Of a DNA stretch of 28,601 nucleotides, positions 27,371 to 28,601 are shown one piece after another. Both the position numbers and the translations under genes were made by a program. Source of the DNA: Chara braunii (lineage: Eukaryota; Streptophyta; Charophyceae; Charales; Characeae); NCBI GenBank assembly GCA_003427395.1, contig BFEA01000001.1, positions 12,637,562-12,666,162 on the forward strand, given 5' to 3'. The notes beneath the pieces are model-generated. The model had not been told where the DNA came from and made no database searches. It saw nothing but the letters and a program-made list of their open reading frames with translations. Position 1 is the stretch's first letter. Every line of letters starts with the position of its first letter.

Positions 27371-27534
27371 CGATGCTTCAACAACTGTTTCTTGGTTGTG
27401 AGTTCAGACTCTATGCTATCAACCAATAATTGGGGGCAAGGCAGGCTTTGGGAATTTTGGGAGTTTTTAGAAATTTCTGTTTCTGCCAATTCCAATGATT
27501 TTTTTGCTTCTACAACTTCTTCCATACCCTCCAC
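27295..27534 (-). CDS. Unrecognised 79-codon frame, possible LINE linker
   Basis: Glu/Lys-rich start (EVVEAKKSLELAETEISK) then ESELTTKKQLLKHRLAKGQG. The spacing of a charged helix and LLKHRLAKG resembles the linker between endonuclease and reverse transcriptase in LINEs. If so, the reverse transcriptase core is deleted between this frame and copy 2. It is in a different frame from the LINE copy 2 block. Confidence 0.3.
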   Translation of the reverse strand: MEGMEEVVEAKKSLELAETEISKNSQNSQSLPCPQLLVDSIESELTTKKQLLKHRLAKGQGVLSPTKIGIVSGIPFGSL

Positions 27535-27585
27535 CTGGGCCCTTTTCTAATGTCCATTTGGTAGATCTTCAGTGAGATCTACCAC

Positions 27586-28275
27586 CTAAATCTTCTGCTG
27601 CCTAAAGGGAAGCCCTTGGGATGATCTTTCTTCCCTAATCACTGAATCAGGGATAAAAATATATGTCACTACAATCCCTTTGTCACTGGTACCAACACTA
27701 TTCTCAAGTAGTGTAAGAGAGCATTCATTGATTACCTCAGTCTGCAATTCGTGTTGAGTGTCAGTGTCATCAATACCAATATCATCCCTGGTTCCCATGA
27801 GGAGGACACAATTATTGATGAAATCATCCTGTTCTTTTTCTGGGCCCAAATTTAATACCGCGTCCTTCACCATCTGATGAGAAAACTCACACGCACCATA
27901 GCATTGTGGTAATGTTTGAAACATCATAGCACCCACAACAGTGGGAGACAAGGAAAGTTGATTGTCTTCCCCAAGTAGTCCTTGTGGTTTATGTAATTCT
28001 TGAGGCTTTTGAGACCCATGAGACTCCTGAGGCCCATGAGATTCGTAGGACTTCTGAGTCTCAAAATCCCACTCCAACAGCCCTTGACTGTGCTTACATG
28101 AAACAGCAGCCTGTTGTCCCCTGGGGAGCTGCAAAAATTTATTTTCCCCCGTGAGCTCAGAGATCACAACTTTGAAGCAATGATGATCCTCATTACCACC
28201 AGGGTCCGATAAAAAAGGAGACCGTTTGTAGGAGGAGGGGGGGGAGGGGGGAAAAACTCCCTCCTCCAAGCCCAT
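27586..28275 (-). CDS. Unrecognised 229-codon frame with short internal repeats
   Basis: ATG at 28275. Begins MGLEEGVFPPSPPSSYK. The middle has repeating SHGPQ, SHGSQKPQ and LHKPQG (about residues 78-98). The rest is ordinary in composition (PEKEQDDFINN, ECSLTLLENS). No signal peptide, membrane segment or known domain is seen. It is the longest frame in the window that is not low-complexity. Upstream is a GATT tract and downstream the LINE remnant on the same strand, so an ORF1-like or 5' region of the same element is possible; an independent gene is also possible. Confidence 0.35.
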   Translation of the reverse strand: MGLEEGVFPPSPPSSYKRSPFLSDPGGNEDHHCFKVVISELTGENKFLQLPRGQQAAVSCKHSQGLLEWDFETQKSYESHGPQESHGSQKPQELHKPQGLLGEDNQLSLSPTVVGAMMFQTLPQCYGACEFSHQMVKDAVLNLGPEKEQDDFINNCVLLMGTRDDIGIDDTDTQHELQTEVINECSLTLLENSVGTSDKGIVVTYIFIPDSVIREERSSQGLPFRQQKI

Positions 28276-28340
28276 TGGTTGGTTGCTTTGTTGATTCTCT
28301 GAAGCTATGAACTGTTCATCAGTATTCTCTTCCCCCTGTT

Positions 28341-28410
28341 TGATTGATTGATTGATTGATTGATTGACTGATTGATTGGTTGATTGATTGGCTGATTGAT
28401 TGATTGATTA

Positions 28411-28449
<39 letters not shown>

Positions 28450-28450
28450 C
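28341..28450. repeat. (GATT)n microsatellite
   Basis: Tetranucleotide run with a few interruptions (GACT, GGTT, GGCT, AATT). Confidence 0.95.
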
Positions 28451-28480
28451 GTGGGGGAGGTCCCCCCTACCCTCCCCCCG

Positions 28481-28481
<1 letters not shown>

Positions 28482-28522
<41 letters not shown>

Positions 28523-28601
28523 CCGCACCCACCCACCCACACACACAGACAGACACACATGCACACACACACATACACACACACACATACACACACACAC
28601 A
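28482..28601. repeat. (CA)n microsatellite, runs off the window
   Basis: CA with ACCC, ACAG and ATAC interruptions to the last base. Confidence 0.95.

Overview
This is a eukaryotic nuclear window that is almost entirely repetitive or decayed DNA. I find no intact protein-coding gene I can name. It contains long GA/CT, TG/CA, GAA, TATC and GATT microsatellites, SINE- and LINE-like remnants, a hAT-type BED-finger pseudogene and many long inverted repeats. Primer-binding-site-like sequences match the 3' end of the plant initiator tRNA-Met (TGGTATCAGAGC on the minus strand). Together with the BED-finger style of protein, this suggests the green lineage, possibly a large-genome charophyte such as Chara. 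That placement is an inference, not something the sequence proves. There is one 158-N gap (13265-13422), one single N (7199), and a perfect transposase-adapter junction at 25699-25736. The last means the sequence left and right of about 25.7 kb may not be adjacent in the genome.

Layout. 1-950: unassigned GC-rich DNA. 951-1870: first copy of a long interspersed repeat whose second copy is 16080-17431; a tandem partial pair lies at 3985-5125. 1915-2555: hairpins, including a striking array in which two different palindromes alternate with GA and CT runs. 2556-3740: an AT-rich island between CT tracts with a 143-codon open frame and a hammerhead-ribozyme-like fold (3630-3682). 5.1-9.4 kb: microsatellites and unassigned DNA. 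9.4-10.7 kb: three separate tandem duplications (150, about 126 and about 166 bp). 11.3-11.9 kb and 18.4 kb: a TA-flanked dispersed family with a hammerhead-like core on the minus strand. 11.8-12.6 kb: the BED-finger pseudogene. 12.8-15.2 kb: CT/TG/GAA arrays, CGTACG-rich palindromes and a foldback with arms of about 90 bp. 15.5-17.4 kb: repeats. 18.6 kb: clustered hairpins. 21.5-24.2 kb: a SINE-rich zone including a tRNA-headed SINE inserted in a TATC microsatellite. 24.6-27.4 kb: two related, broken LINE 3' ends, both minus strand. 27.3-28.3 kb: two minus-strand open frames of unknown function.

No operons or functional gene sets are present. What links the parts is retroelement activity: RNA-processing folds (hammerhead-like cores), poly(A)/T tails, tRNA-derived heads, reverse-transcriptase tails, and insertion next to or inside simple repeats. 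The most interesting candidates are the hammerhead-like elements (two unrelated forms), the alternating palindrome array and the large foldback.
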